Source of the DNA: a virus
IMG/VR virus record: IMGVR_UViG_3300019776_000016
Location: 1 to 25,127 of that record
Length of the DNA stretch: 25,127 bases
Strand: one strand, 5' to 3'
Made by a program: the position numbers and the translations under genes. The notes beneath the pieces were generated by a model. It was not told where the DNA came from. It worked only from the letters and a program-made list of their open reading frames with translations, and searched no databases. This document shows positions 15,826 to 21,943 of the stretch, piece by piece; position 1 is the first letter of the stretch, and every line of letters starts with the position of its first letter.

Positions 15826-16518
15826 TTAACTCAGGAACATTTGTCTTGGTACCCATCGTACAGCCGCTTTCTCGCGATCTTCGTCAATAGCAGTTTGCCA
15901 TGCTGTATCGTACTGTTGTTGCAGCACGGGCAACCGTTCCAAAGCACCTGGAATCTTCATCGCTAAATGATAGGCTAGGCCAGCCACCATACATGGCAAA
16001 AACCTAAACGGCACATCCATTGTATTTACGCCGTTACCAGCGTCTTGAATCCTACGCAACCTCCAGTAAACAAACGTATAAGTCTGTGAGCCATCAGGCG
16101 TAGGCCATACCGTCACGGTAGGGGTAGGGCTTAGTCTGTCAATGTAGACCTGAATAGGCCGCGCCTGCGTCAGTTTATTGGGGATGGTGGAGTAAGTAGA
16201 AACACTGATTCGCGTGATAGTCAAATCAGTCTGCGTAGATACATTACCTGCGCCTGTACGGATGACATGCTCAAGTAGGTCTACTGTGTCGTCAGGTAGG
16301 TTGTAAGTGGCTGTGCCTTGGACAAATGGGATAGAGCCTTGCTCCACTGTCCACAAATTTATTCCACGCGATGCCCAATCGGCAAACATGAGATTTAAAC
16401 TGCGCCGAGCAGTCTTTAGGTCATATCCCGACCTGGCTTCTGCACCACAGCGCTCAAAACTTTCGTCGACGATTTCCGTAAGGTCAAGCGTAAACGATGA
16501 GGTGCCAGAAGTTGCCAT
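15826..16518 (-). CDS. head-completion/tail adaptor protein, P22 gp4-like
   Basis: A 230-aa protein that I recognise from podovirus-like aquatic phages, where it is annotated as a gp4-like packaged-DNA stabilisation or tail accessory protein that binds under the portal. Landmarks are FTLDLTEIVDESFERCGAEA, RRSLNLMFADWASRGINLW, TATYNLPDDTVDLLEHVIR, IPNKLTQARPIQVYIDRL, YTFVYWRLRRIQDAG and VPFRFLPCMVAGLAYHLAMK. A C-terminal DEDREKAAVRWVPR follows. The helical start and end with a central beta insertion fit the adaptor fold. The length is in the usual range. It is encoded between the small basic proteins and the zinc-ribbon virion gene. The ribosome binding site is weak. A gene downstream (10884-11537) encodes a second adaptor-like protein. 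Confidence 0.8.
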   Translation of the reverse strand: MATSGTSSFTLDLTEIVDESFERCGAEARSGYDLKTARRSLNLMFADWASRGINLWTVEQGSIPFVQGTATYNLPDDTVDLLEHVIRTGAGNVSTQTDLTITRISVSTYSTIPNKLTQARPIQVYIDRLSPTPTVTVWPTPDGSQTYTFVYWRLRRIQDAGNGVNTMDVPFRFLPCMVAGLAYHLAMKIPGALERLPVLQQQYDTAWQTAIDEDREKAAVRWVPRQMFLS

Positions 16519-16521
16519 AGT

Positions 16522-16767
16522 CTACTTTGCAGTTAGTGCGGATTGTTTAAACGCTTGTGCTGTTGGTGCGCCCGGTGTACCAACTTTACGCATTTTCTCA
16601 CCAGAGCCTTTAGCAATGCGCTTACGTTTAGCGTTGATGTTTGCGTACAAGCCTACATCGCCACCTTTAGCGTACTGCGTAAAGTCGGTGTCATCACGGC
16701 GCTTTGTCTTAACGCCGTTTGGCATTTTGCTCGGGTTAATATCACCCATACCCCGTGATGCTCTCAT
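16522..16767 (-). CDS. small basic phage protein, YAKGG type
   Basis: An 81-aa protein starting MRASRGMGDINPSKMPNGVK, followed by RRDDTDFTQYAKGGDVGLYA, NINAKRKRIAKGSGEKMRK and a GAPTAQAFKQSALTAK end. I recognise the NINAKRKRI-x2-GSGEKMRK block from many aquatic phages. There it is a standalone protein of unknown function close to head-completion genes. I take ATG 16767, coupled to the upstream stop as TAATG; a GTG at 16773 is also in frame but lies inside the previous gene. The following head-completion gene starts three bases after its stop. The protein has no Cys and no membrane segment. Confidence 0.78.
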   Translation of the reverse strand: MRASRGMGDINPSKMPNGVKTKRRDDTDFTQYAKGGDVGLYANINAKRKRIAKGSGEKMRKVGTPGAPTAQAFKQSALTAK

Positions 16768-17027
16768 TAGCACATCTTCCCGCGAGTCTTACCACGTTGC
16801 TCAATGCCGCCACCTCGTGCATACTTGGCAACCTTGCCGCCTTTTTTCATGGCAGGAGGTGCAGCTTGAGCAGCTTGAGCGCCTTCGTCCATTGCTTTTT
16901 CTTTAGCCTGACGAATCATCATGGCGCGTTTAGCCCGCTCTTCGGGGCCAACAACAGTATCCATGTTCATGTCAGGACGACGAGGAACGTAATTGCGCAT
17001 TCCTGCGCGAGTGCTGCTTACGGGCAT
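16767..17027 (-). CDS. small basic phage protein, RGKTRG family
   Basis: An 86-aa protein. A Pro/Arg/Met-rich start (GMRNYVPRRPDMNMDTVVG) is followed by a charged helix (PEERAKRAMMIRQAKEKAMD) and an Ala-rich hinge. It ends in MKKGGKVAKYARGGG and GIEQRGKTRGKMC. The last 13 residues are clearly related to the end of the 153-aa protein encoded just upstream, including the nucleotide sequence around CGCGAGT-TTACCACG. Proteins ending this way are frequent in aquatic phage genomes but have no assigned function that I know. Start ATG 17027 sits behind a stop-overlapping TAAGGAG. The stop TAA overlaps the next ATG by one base. Confidence 0.75.
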   Translation of the reverse strand: MPVSSTRAGMRNYVPRRPDMNMDTVVGPEERAKRAMMIRQAKEKAMDEGAQAAQAAPPAMKKGGKVAKYARGGGIEQRGKTRGKMC

Positions 17028-17037
17028 GATCTACTCC

Positions 17038-17499
17038 TTAGCACTTGCCACCACGGCTTTTCATCACGATGTTGTCGCCGCGAGTTTTACCACGCTGGGC
17101 GATGCCGTCAGCAGACTTGTTGCCTGCATCAAGACCAGACTTAACAGCAGAGCCTTTTACGCCCTTAAAGCCGCTGGGCAACTTCCCACCAGCAACACGA
17201 GCAAAGCCGCCTTTAGCCATCTTATGAACGCCTTCAGACTTCTCGCCTTTAGCGTATTGCATGGGGGTAATCTTGCCGGACTTGATAGCCTTAGCTTCTG
17301 CAAGTTCTTCCTTCATGGTTTCCTTGCCTTTGAACAAATTCTTCGTAGCCATATCACCGCCTTTTGAAAATTTACGACCCTTATCGGCCTCTGTAAAATC
17401 TTTACCCACACTCATTGGGACGCCAACTTTCTTGGCAAATGACGGTGAGTGTGCAATGGCCGTCATAAACTTGTGCTGCTTTGCGGATGTAGAAGGCAC
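17038..17499 (-). CDS. small basic phage protein with KGG and RGKTRG motifs
   Basis: A 153-aa very basic protein. Residues 1-47 (PSTSAKQHKFMTAIAHSPSF, AKKVGVPMSVGKDF) look like one module often found alone in aquatic phages. Residues 50-100 (ATKNLFKGKETMKEELAEAK, AIKSGKITPMQYAKGEK, KMAKGGF) look like a second. The C-terminus has DGIAQRGKTRG (131-141) and ends in GGKC. The RGKTRG end is shared with the next gene. I suspect a fusion of two short modules. The start is GTG 17499, whose G is also the last base of the previous stop (taGtg), with GGGGAGA upstream. The function is unknown. The low complexity and strong positive charge suggest nucleic-acid or membrane interaction, which is inference only. 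Confidence 0.75.
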   Translation of the reverse strand: MPSTSAKQHKFMTAIAHSPSFAKKVGVPMSVGKDFTEADKGRKFSKGGDMATKNLFKGKETMKEELAEAKAIKSGKITPMQYAKGEKSEGVHKMAKGGFARVAGGKLPSGFKGVKGSAVKSGLDAGNKSADGIAQRGKTRGDNIVMKSRGGKC

Positions 17500-17675
17500 T
17501 ATAGTCTCCCCGTCCAGCGTTTTACGGTTTCAGTTTCCCAGATTCTGATGCTTGTCCACACAATTGTAAACAGCGCTGCAATGGATGGTAGTACGTTCAC
17601 TAAAGCACCTAGTACAGTTGCAATTGAAAGTGCATCCACGAGGTGCTTGGTGGACTCGGTTAGTTCTTGTTTCAT
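17499..17675 (-). CDS. small membrane protein, candidate holin
   Basis: A 58-aa protein with an N-terminal amphipathic segment (KQELTESTKHLVDALSIAT), one or two close-packed hydrophobic stretches (about residues 13-43, containing LGALVNVLPSIAALFTIVW) and a basic tail (VKRWTGRL). This is the usual look of a small phage holin-like membrane protein with a central Pro turn and a TSIRIWET-type end. I place the start at ATG 17675, one base after the upstream stop and behind GGAAATG. A longer frame to 17741 would overlap the DUF6321-like gene by 65 bases and adds no conserved-looking sequence. It is far from the endolysin gene, so the holin role is uncertain; it may be an alternative or antiholin-like protein. 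Confidence 0.65.
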   Translation of the reverse strand: MKQELTESTKHLVDALSIATVLGALVNVLPSIAALFTIVWTSIRIWETETVKRWTGRL

Positions 17676-17676
17676 G

Positions 17677-17928
17677 TCAGCATTTCCATGCTTTAAGAGA
17701 CTTGTTAATTCGAGAGTTTGGGTCGTTGGCTGTTTTTGCACTGGTTAACTTAGCCTTCATACCCTCCATTCTTGAGCAAAATGAATCTTTACGTTTTCCA
17801 CCTTCGGGTTGCGGAGCTTTTAAACCAGGCTTACCGGGATTGGCTTTATTGTAAGAAGCCCGTCCTTTGGCGTTTAAACCGCCTTTTGGGTTCTTCCCTT
17901 CTTTACGAGTCCAAGCAGGAGTAGCCAT
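17677..17928 (-). CDS. small basic phage protein, DUF6321-like
   Basis: An 83-aa Lys/Gly/Pro-rich protein. Its sequence follows a pattern I recognise from many aquatic phages: PAWTRKEGKNPKGGLNAKGR at the start, PGKPGLKAPQPEGGKRKDSF in the middle, then CSRMEGMKAKLTSAKTANDP, NSRINKSLKAW and a terminal Cys. I believe this corresponds to DUF6321, but a profile search would be needed to confirm it. The function is unknown. It is strongly basic and soluble, so DNA or capsid association is possible but unproven. It begins at ATG 17928, three bases after the 53-aa gene, and ends two bases before the ATG of the small membrane protein. Confidence 0.8.
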   Translation of the reverse strand: MATPAWTRKEGKNPKGGLNAKGRASYNKANPGKPGLKAPQPEGGKRKDSFCSRMEGMKAKLTSAKTANDPNSRINKSLKAWKC

Positions 17929-17931
17929 GAT

Positions 17932-18093
17932 TTATACGGTTTTAATTTTATTCAATGTGTCTTGCGTTTCCGCAATCTCATCATCCAATCGAAGTACCGC
18001 AGCAATATCCCCGCTTGCAGTGGCAGTGGATTTGGCAATATTTAACGAAGCTAATTTGTTAGCCAAAAGACTTACTAACTCTTGTAGTGTCAT
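17932..18093 (-). CDS. 53-aa helical protein
   Basis: This short ORF is translationally coupled to the 537-aa virion gene by an ATGA overlap at 18090-18093. It stops at TAA 17932-17934, three bases before the next start. The peptide begins MTLQELVSLLANKLASLNIA, has a short loop (TATASGD), and ends with a second helix (LRLDDEIAETQDTLNKIKT). The helix-turn-helix hairpin of amphipathic helices suggests a small oligomerising or accessory protein. The frame exactly fills an otherwise empty 160-base gap and has sensible codon content, so I consider it real. No family recognised. Confidence 0.7.
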   Translation of the reverse strand: MTLQELVSLLANKLASLNIAKSTATASGDIAAVLRLDDEIAETQDTLNKIKTV

Positions 18094-19703
18094 ACCAGCA
18101 CCACCATTTCTTGGGCAACAGTTGACAAGTGAGATTGCAACAAAACAACATCGTAGGTATCAGTTCCATCAACTGCGCAATATGCGGCAATTCGTTGCCC
18201 AACAACTGCCGCGCCAGCCTGTAAAAAGTCTGTTGGAGTAAACGGACTTAGCACACGATTTTGAACATCAAACCGATACATTTGATTAACTGCGGAAGCA
18301 GTGTAAACGTTCATATAGAACATTCTGCCTTCATTTTCAAAAGGCGATTGGCATCCACAACTACCAACAGTCAGCGTCACTGCTCCGTCATATGTAATTG
18401 CACCCGTCCATGTGCCGGTAATTGAACCAGCAATATCAAGAACGTCTAGCGTGACTGCACTACCCCGGAAGAAATAGCAGAATGATTGACGCGCATTTCG
18501 TGCGGCATCTGGCTGAATACCAAATGATGGTGCCCACATATTTCCTGCTGCATTAGCCGCTGGTGCAGCAGCAAAATATGTAGTTGACCACGAGTTAGTA
18601 GCAATACTGTTCGTGCCGTTGTTGATGGTGGCATCAGAATAGTTGTATGTGTATACCGTAGTGGTAGCACTTGATCGAACCAACATCAGATTTGGCAGTT
18701 CAATGACGTACTTGGCAGACGATGATGGCTGAGTTGTCCAGGCCGTGCCAAGTGTATAAACAGGGCTTGGGCCTGCTGTGTGGCTAGCAATTACTCGCCG
18801 TTGTCCAACTGCTGCGGGGGTTACTGTATCTTGAACGATACGGATTTGGAAGTTTCGATACTCATTAATGGCTACAACAGCATCGCCCAGTGTAGCCTGA
18901 CCCGTCAAAGTGCTTGCACCTGATGCTGTGGCTGTAAGTGCATAACGTGTTTCCACTCCGGTATCGTACAGAAATGCACCTTTAATCATGCCGTCGCCGG
19001 GGTTGCAATCATAAGGCGTGAACTGTTCGTCCAACACCATGATCGCACTGTCAGTTGCAATTGTTGCCGGCAGATTGGTGGTTGATAATCCAGTAGACAG
19101 CGTGTTAGACGCGACTTCAAATGACCGCCAAATATTGGCAGCAGTTGTACCAGCACCCAACATGAACAAACGACCTGCAATGATTTCGTAGCGATCATTG
19201 AGAGCTGGAGTAAATGTAAACGGCGTTAGAACTTGAATGGTTGGCGTTGCACTAGCAGTGTTGCCAGTAATGTATCGCTCTTCAGTTTTCCCGCTAGCAA
19301 ATCCAATAATACGCAGTTTGAATCCGTACTCACCAGAGCCGCCGCGATTTGCCAGCATATTCAAACCAACTGCTGTAGGCAACGCAGTAGACAACGTAAC
19401 TGAACTTGTAGTAGCACCAGCCGCAATGACACCCACCAAACCCAATGACGGTGCAAACGCTGAAGCAGAACCAGCACCAAACGTGCCTGCCAGTGCGGGG
19501 CTTTGAACAAAATTCCAAGCCTTGGTGACAATATTGAAACGATTAAGAACCGTAGCCGAAACAAGGTTGTAAACAAATGGATTGCGAGACAAGCCAGAGC
19601 GTAGATCAGATGCTACGGAGGTTGCTGCCGCACTTGCGTTAGGCGATGGGGCAACCTGCACCCACATCAAGCGATCAATAACTTTTTTGAACGTGTTTGC
19701 CAT
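18090..19703 (-). CDS. large virion structural protein, function unassigned
   Basis: A 537-aa protein. The N-terminus NTFKKVIDRLMWVQVAPSPN is followed by a Ser/Ala-rich segment and an SGLSRNPFVYNLVSATVLNR stretch. The rest is beta-rich with many Thr/Ala/Gly residues, typical of capsid- or tail-associated proteins. Late landmarks are CYFFRGSAVTLDVLDIAGS, VGSCGCQSPFENEGRMFYMN and FDVQNRVLSPFTPTDFLQAG. I recognise the general type from aquatic phage structural modules but know of no solved role. The repetitive sheet-like C-terminal half could be a propeller or large head-surface protein; this is inference. It overlaps the preceding stop by one base (TAATG), with AAGGA upstream, and its own stop overlaps the 53-aa gene as ATGA. 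Confidence 0.75.
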   Translation of the reverse strand: MANTFKKVIDRLMWVQVAPSPNASAAATSVASDLRSGLSRNPFVYNLVSATVLNRFNIVTKAWNFVQSPALAGTFGAGSASAFAPSLGLVGVIAAGATTSSVTLSTALPTAVGLNMLANRGGSGEYGFKLRIIGFASGKTEERYITGNTASATPTIQVLTPFTFTPALNDRYEIIAGRLFMLGAGTTAANIWRSFEVASNTLSTGLSTTNLPATIATDSAIMVLDEQFTPYDCNPGDGMIKGAFLYDTGVETRYALTATASGASTLTGQATLGDAVVAINEYRNFQIRIVQDTVTPAAVGQRRVIASHTAGPSPVYTLGTAWTTQPSSSAKYVIELPNLMLVRSSATTTVYTYNYSDATINNGTNSIATNSWSTTYFAAAPAANAAGNMWAPSFGIQPDAARNARQSFCYFFRGSAVTLDVLDIAGSITGTWTGAITYDGAVTLTVGSCGCQSPFENEGRMFYMNVYTASAVNQMYRFDVQNRVLSPFTPTDFLQAGAAVVGQRIAAYCAVDGTDTYDVVLLQSHLSTVAQEMVVLV

Positions 19704-20431
19704 TATGTAATCCTTGCTCTAACCGATGACTGCCACGCAGAAAGGTTTTGACCGTTTGCCAAAATCTGTGCTTGTATGCCGCCCATCAAAGTTTGGTTTG
19801 CTACGTTGCTGACAGTAGCGACAGTTGTTACCGTAGTAACTGTGGTAACTGTGGTAACTGTTCCAGACTCTATGATTGTAGTGCCGCGTGATCGCTGAAG
19901 CGACTTATCGTACCCCATTGGTGAATTAAGATAATTCAACATTCGGAGTAGCAAATTATTTGCGTCATCCTGCTTAACGGCTAACACCGGGTCCAGCACT
20001 TGCAGTGGAGTGGCCCTAAGTTGTGTATCTGTTAAACCCGCTGCTTGGATGGTTCCTGACGGCGTGTAAACAGCATTGGTGTTCAGGTTAAAGTACGTAA
20101 CCGTAATGCCGTTATCCCGAGCAACAAAGAGTGCGCCAGTATTGTCTGTCAGTAGTACGTCAGCCAAATTACTACCGCCACCCCCGCCGCCAGCCGCTTG
20201 AATTGTGCCGGACGGAGTGTAGACGGAATTGGTATTCAGGTTGAAGTACGTAACAGTAGTGCCGTTATCACGACCTACAAATAACGCGCCCGTTCCGTCG
20301 GTAAGTAGTACGTCAGCCAGCAAACTACCACCGCCACCACCTCCGCCCGTAGTTGGAAATGGATTAAGCGCGGTAATTGGGTCGCCGTTTTCGTCAAGTA
20401 TCTCTGTACGAAAATCGACGATTCCAGTCAT
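19703..20431 (-). CDS. virion protein with an internal 51-residue tandem duplication
   Basis: A 242-aa protein. Residues 1-28 (IVDFRTEILDENGDPIT) lead into a run of seven glycines. Two near-identical 51-residue copies follow (about 29-80 and 81-131). Each is a glycine run plus LADVLLTD, a GALFV-RDNG-TVTYFNLNTN segment and YTPSGTIQAAG. The second half has a helix (NLLLRMLNYLNSPMGYDKS), then a TVTTVTTVTTVTTVATV repeat (191-207) and a short tail. The duplicated unit looks like a small beta-domain on glycine linkers, as in fibre or capsid-surface proteins. Function is unassigned. Its stop TAA overlaps the next ATG by one base. Confidence 0.7.
   Translation of the reverse strand: MTGIVDFRTEILDENGDPITALNPFPTTGGGGGGGSLLADVLLTDGTGALFVGRDNGTTVTYFNLNTNSVYTPSGTIQAAGGGGGGSNLADVLLTDNTGALFVARDNGITVTYFNLNTNAVYTPSGTIQAAGLTDTQLRATPLQVLDPVLAVKQDDANNLLLRMLNYLNSPMGYDKSLQRSRGTTIIESGTVTTVTTVTTVTTVATVSNVANQTLMGGIQAQILANGQNLSAWQSSVRARIT
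19811..19861. repeat. 9-bp microsatellite-like repeat encoding TVT/VTT units
   Basis: Successive ACAGTTACC-type units on the minus strand encode Thr-Val-Thr-Thr-Val-Thr-Thr-Val repeats in the 242-aa virion protein. The array is short and imperfect toward both ends. Confidence 0.7.
20039..20347. repeat. 153-bp in-frame tandem duplication
   Basis: The DNA encoding glycine linker plus LADVLLTD...SGTIQAAG occurs twice in direct order, offset by 51 codons, inside the 19703-20431 gene. The two protein copies differ at only a handful of positions (for example Gly/Asn, Gly/Ala, Thr/Ile, Ser/Ala). The glycine codons of both copies give short GGC/GGT-type tracts, a likely site for slippage or recombination. 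Confidence 0.85.
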
Positions 20432-20991
20432 TTTGCAAGCTCCGCAATGTATGCGCCGGTGATACTAGAAAGCCGTTCTTTGCGTGTTTTGTAGCTTTGT
20501 ATTTCAACGCTCAAAGCAGAAGTAGCGGTTTTCTGTGCGGCCACAGCATCAGAGGCTGCTTGCTCACGCGCTTTTGCTGCGGCAATGGCAGAGCTAAGTT
20601 CTGCCTTCAGTTTCTCAGCTTCTTGCACCAAAGCAGCTTGAGCGCTTTTAAGGCTATCGGCGTCTTTTCTCAAAGCTGCTGCATCGGCTTCTGCTTTTGC
20701 AATCACATCTTTAGCAGCAAGACTGGCGGCGTTTTTTGCTGCCGCTGCGTCTAGTTTGGCTTGTTGCAACTCTTTCTTAGCTGCTTCACGATCTGCTTTT
20801 GAGTCTGCTTTAAGTTGCAAAATCTCATTAGCGGGGCCAACCAAAGCAACAAACTTTTTGTTTTCTTCGGTGGCATTGACCATATCGGTCAACTTCTTTG
20901 CGTACACATCCGGGTTAGCAACTACCGCCAACAGGTTAAAAACCTGCGAAGCATCACCCCCAGAGTTACCTGTAATGTCAGTTGCAATCAT
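20428..20991 (-). CDS. Ala/Lys/Glu-rich coiled-coil protein
   Basis: A 187-aa protein with a short globular start (about residues 1-40, ending in YAKKLTDMV). Then comes a nearly continuous helical region (about 40-173) built of Ala, Lys, Glu, Asp and Gln with heptad-like hydrophobic spacing, for example KAELSSAIAAAKAREQAA. It contains no Cys and no membrane segment. A single long coiled coil amid virion genes suggests a structural spacer, fibre shaft or oligomerisation protein; I cannot name a family. It overlaps both neighbours by ATGA (20988-20991 and 20428-20431). All three genes are therefore probably translated in fixed ratio. Confidence 0.7.
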   Translation of the reverse strand: MIATDITGNSGGDASQVFNLLAVVANPDVYAKKLTDMVNATEENKKFVALVGPANEILQLKADSKADREAAKKELQQAKLDAAAAKNAASLAAKDVIAKAEADAAALRKDADSLKSAQAALVQEAEKLKAELSSAIAAAKAREQAASDAVAAQKTATSALSVEIQSYKTRKERLSSITGAYIAELAK

Positions 20992-21317
20992 GCCTTACCT
21001 CCGCCACCGGCTTGGATGATGGTTAGACGCGCAGTGCCTGCACCAGAGTTGCATTTAATGCGAATGCCCTGAACCGGGTACGCAATGTTTGAATCCAACG
21101 TAGCAGTTTTGGCCGTAAGAGATGGATGGTCTACCCAATTCCCACTAGCAGGAACATACGTTTTTGCAAACACATCATCAAATGTGTATTGAACTGTGTA
21201 ATCAACAACCCCTGTAACCAATACAGAAAGAGCCACGTTAAATGGCGATGTGTATTGATCTGGAGGAAATACGTTGGAAATTTGAGTTCCTGTAACCGTA
21301 TATACGACTGGCCGCAT
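20988..21317 (-). CDS. small virion structural protein
   Basis: A 109-aa protein with predicted beta-rich content: RPVVYTVTGTQ at the N-terminus, VDYTVQYTFDDVF in the middle, YPVQGIRIKCNSGAGTARL and a glycine-rich end (QAGGGGKA). I recognise the combination of a proline-containing N-terminus, VQYTFDD and GIR-x2-CNSGAGTA from small proteins encoded near phage capsid or tail genes. No biochemical role is known to me. It starts at ATG 21317 behind a strong AAGGAG. It overlaps the following coiled-coil gene by four bases (ATGA), implying translational coupling. Confidence 0.7.
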   Translation of the reverse strand: MRPVVYTVTGTQISNVFPPDQYTSPFNVALSVLVTGVVDYTVQYTFDDVFAKTYVPASGNWVDHPSLTAKTATLDSNIAYPVQGIRIKCNSGAGTARLTIIQAGGGGKA

Positions 21318-21336
21318 GGTATCTCCTTAATCAAAT

Positions 21337-21352
21337 TGGGGCCAAAGCCCCA
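21337..21352 (-). terminator. GC hairpin, possible weak terminator or attenuator
   Basis: On the minus strand TGGGGC-TTTG-GCCCCA forms a six-base stem with a four-base loop, followed by ATTTGATT and then the AAGGAG of the next gene. The T tract is interrupted, so termination would be partial at best. It may instead mark an RNA processing or stability element between two virion genes. Confidence 0.45.
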
Positions 21353-21359
21353 GAGCTAC

Positions 21360-21842
21360 TTAGGCCGAAACAGGGTTGGAGATGGCAGTAGTTCCGCTCA
21401 CAGCTTTTTGTGCGTAATTCACAGTCACGATGAACCGGCCAGCGCCCAGCGTACCAGTACCAACTACGTTGCGGATAAACACTGTGGTATCTGCCGAGGT
21501 AGAGGTTTGCCATGCAAGTTGCGTAGCGGCGGTTGCTACGCCTTGGAATCGGCCACCAGCCGTAGTAGCCACAGCGGCAGTCAACTCAGCGCCGCCAGAG
21601 GTGGTGCCGGTAGAGATAGTCGTAGTACCGACAGTGGCGGCAACAACTTGGTCAATGATGATGTTGATGATCTGCGCGCCTGCCGGAAGAATCATCGCGG
21701 CAACATCGTAGTTGCCTTGCACAGTACCAGCCAAGTTACCCGAGTCATACGACTGAGTAAGAACTACCAGACCCGCATTGCGACCCGGATTGTTCAATAC
21801 GGTGCCAACGCGCAGGGGGCCAGAAAAGGATGAAAAGCTCAT
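21360..21842 (-). CDS. virion structural protein, decoration-like
   Basis: A 160-aa protein rich in Gly, Thr, Ala and Val, with alternating hydrophobic/polar residues typical of beta-strands. Recognisable stretches are SGNLAGTVQGNYDVAAMILP and the central IINIIIDQVVAATVG. It has no signal peptide, Cys or membrane segment. This type of protein is regular in the capsid-proximal region of aquatic phages and is likely a head decoration or capsid-associated protein; the assignment rests on position and composition. It is the first structural gene after the endonuclease cassette. Its start ATG 21842 has a TAAGGAAAA ribosome binding site. The following gap holds a GC hairpin that could reduce read-through. 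Confidence 0.7.
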   Translation of the reverse strand: MSFSSFSGPLRVGTVLNNPGRNAGLVVLTQSYDSGNLAGTVQGNYDVAAMILPAGAQIINIIIDQVVAATVGTTTISTGTTSGGAELTAAVATTAGGRFQGVATAATQLAWQTSTSADTTVFIRNVVGTGTLGAGRFIVTVNYAQKAVSGTTAISNPVSA

Positions 21843-21866
21843 GATTTTTCCTTACATACAAGATAA

Positions 21867-21911
21867 GCGTATCAATCGGTATGTCGTCTAGCCGGGACTA
21901 GTTTGATACGC
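21867..21911. repeat. 9-bp perfect inverted repeat in the gap after the endonuclease gene
   Basis: GCGTATCAA at 21867-21875 is the exact complement of TTGATACGC at 21903-21911, with 27 bases between them. It fills the centre of the 101-bp gap between the endonuclease stop and the next gene's start. No T tract follows on the minus strand, so it is not a canonical intrinsic terminator. It may be an operator, an RNA hairpin, or a trace of the insertion boundary; the sequence does not decide. The leader ends with AAGGAA before ATG 21842. Confidence 0.5.
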
Positions 21912-21943
21912 CGGAAAGCCCGGAGTAAGTGCAATATATCACG

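Noticed and set aside
17676-17741. 22-residue extension of the small membrane protein
   Set aside because: It overlaps the DUF6321-like gene; ATG 17675 sits directly behind that gene's stop with a GGA site and fits the tight gene packing.
21843-21943. Promoter for the gene after the homing endonuclease
   Set aside because: TTGCAC and TTGATA look like -35 boxes, but no -10 match occurs at an acceptable distance.
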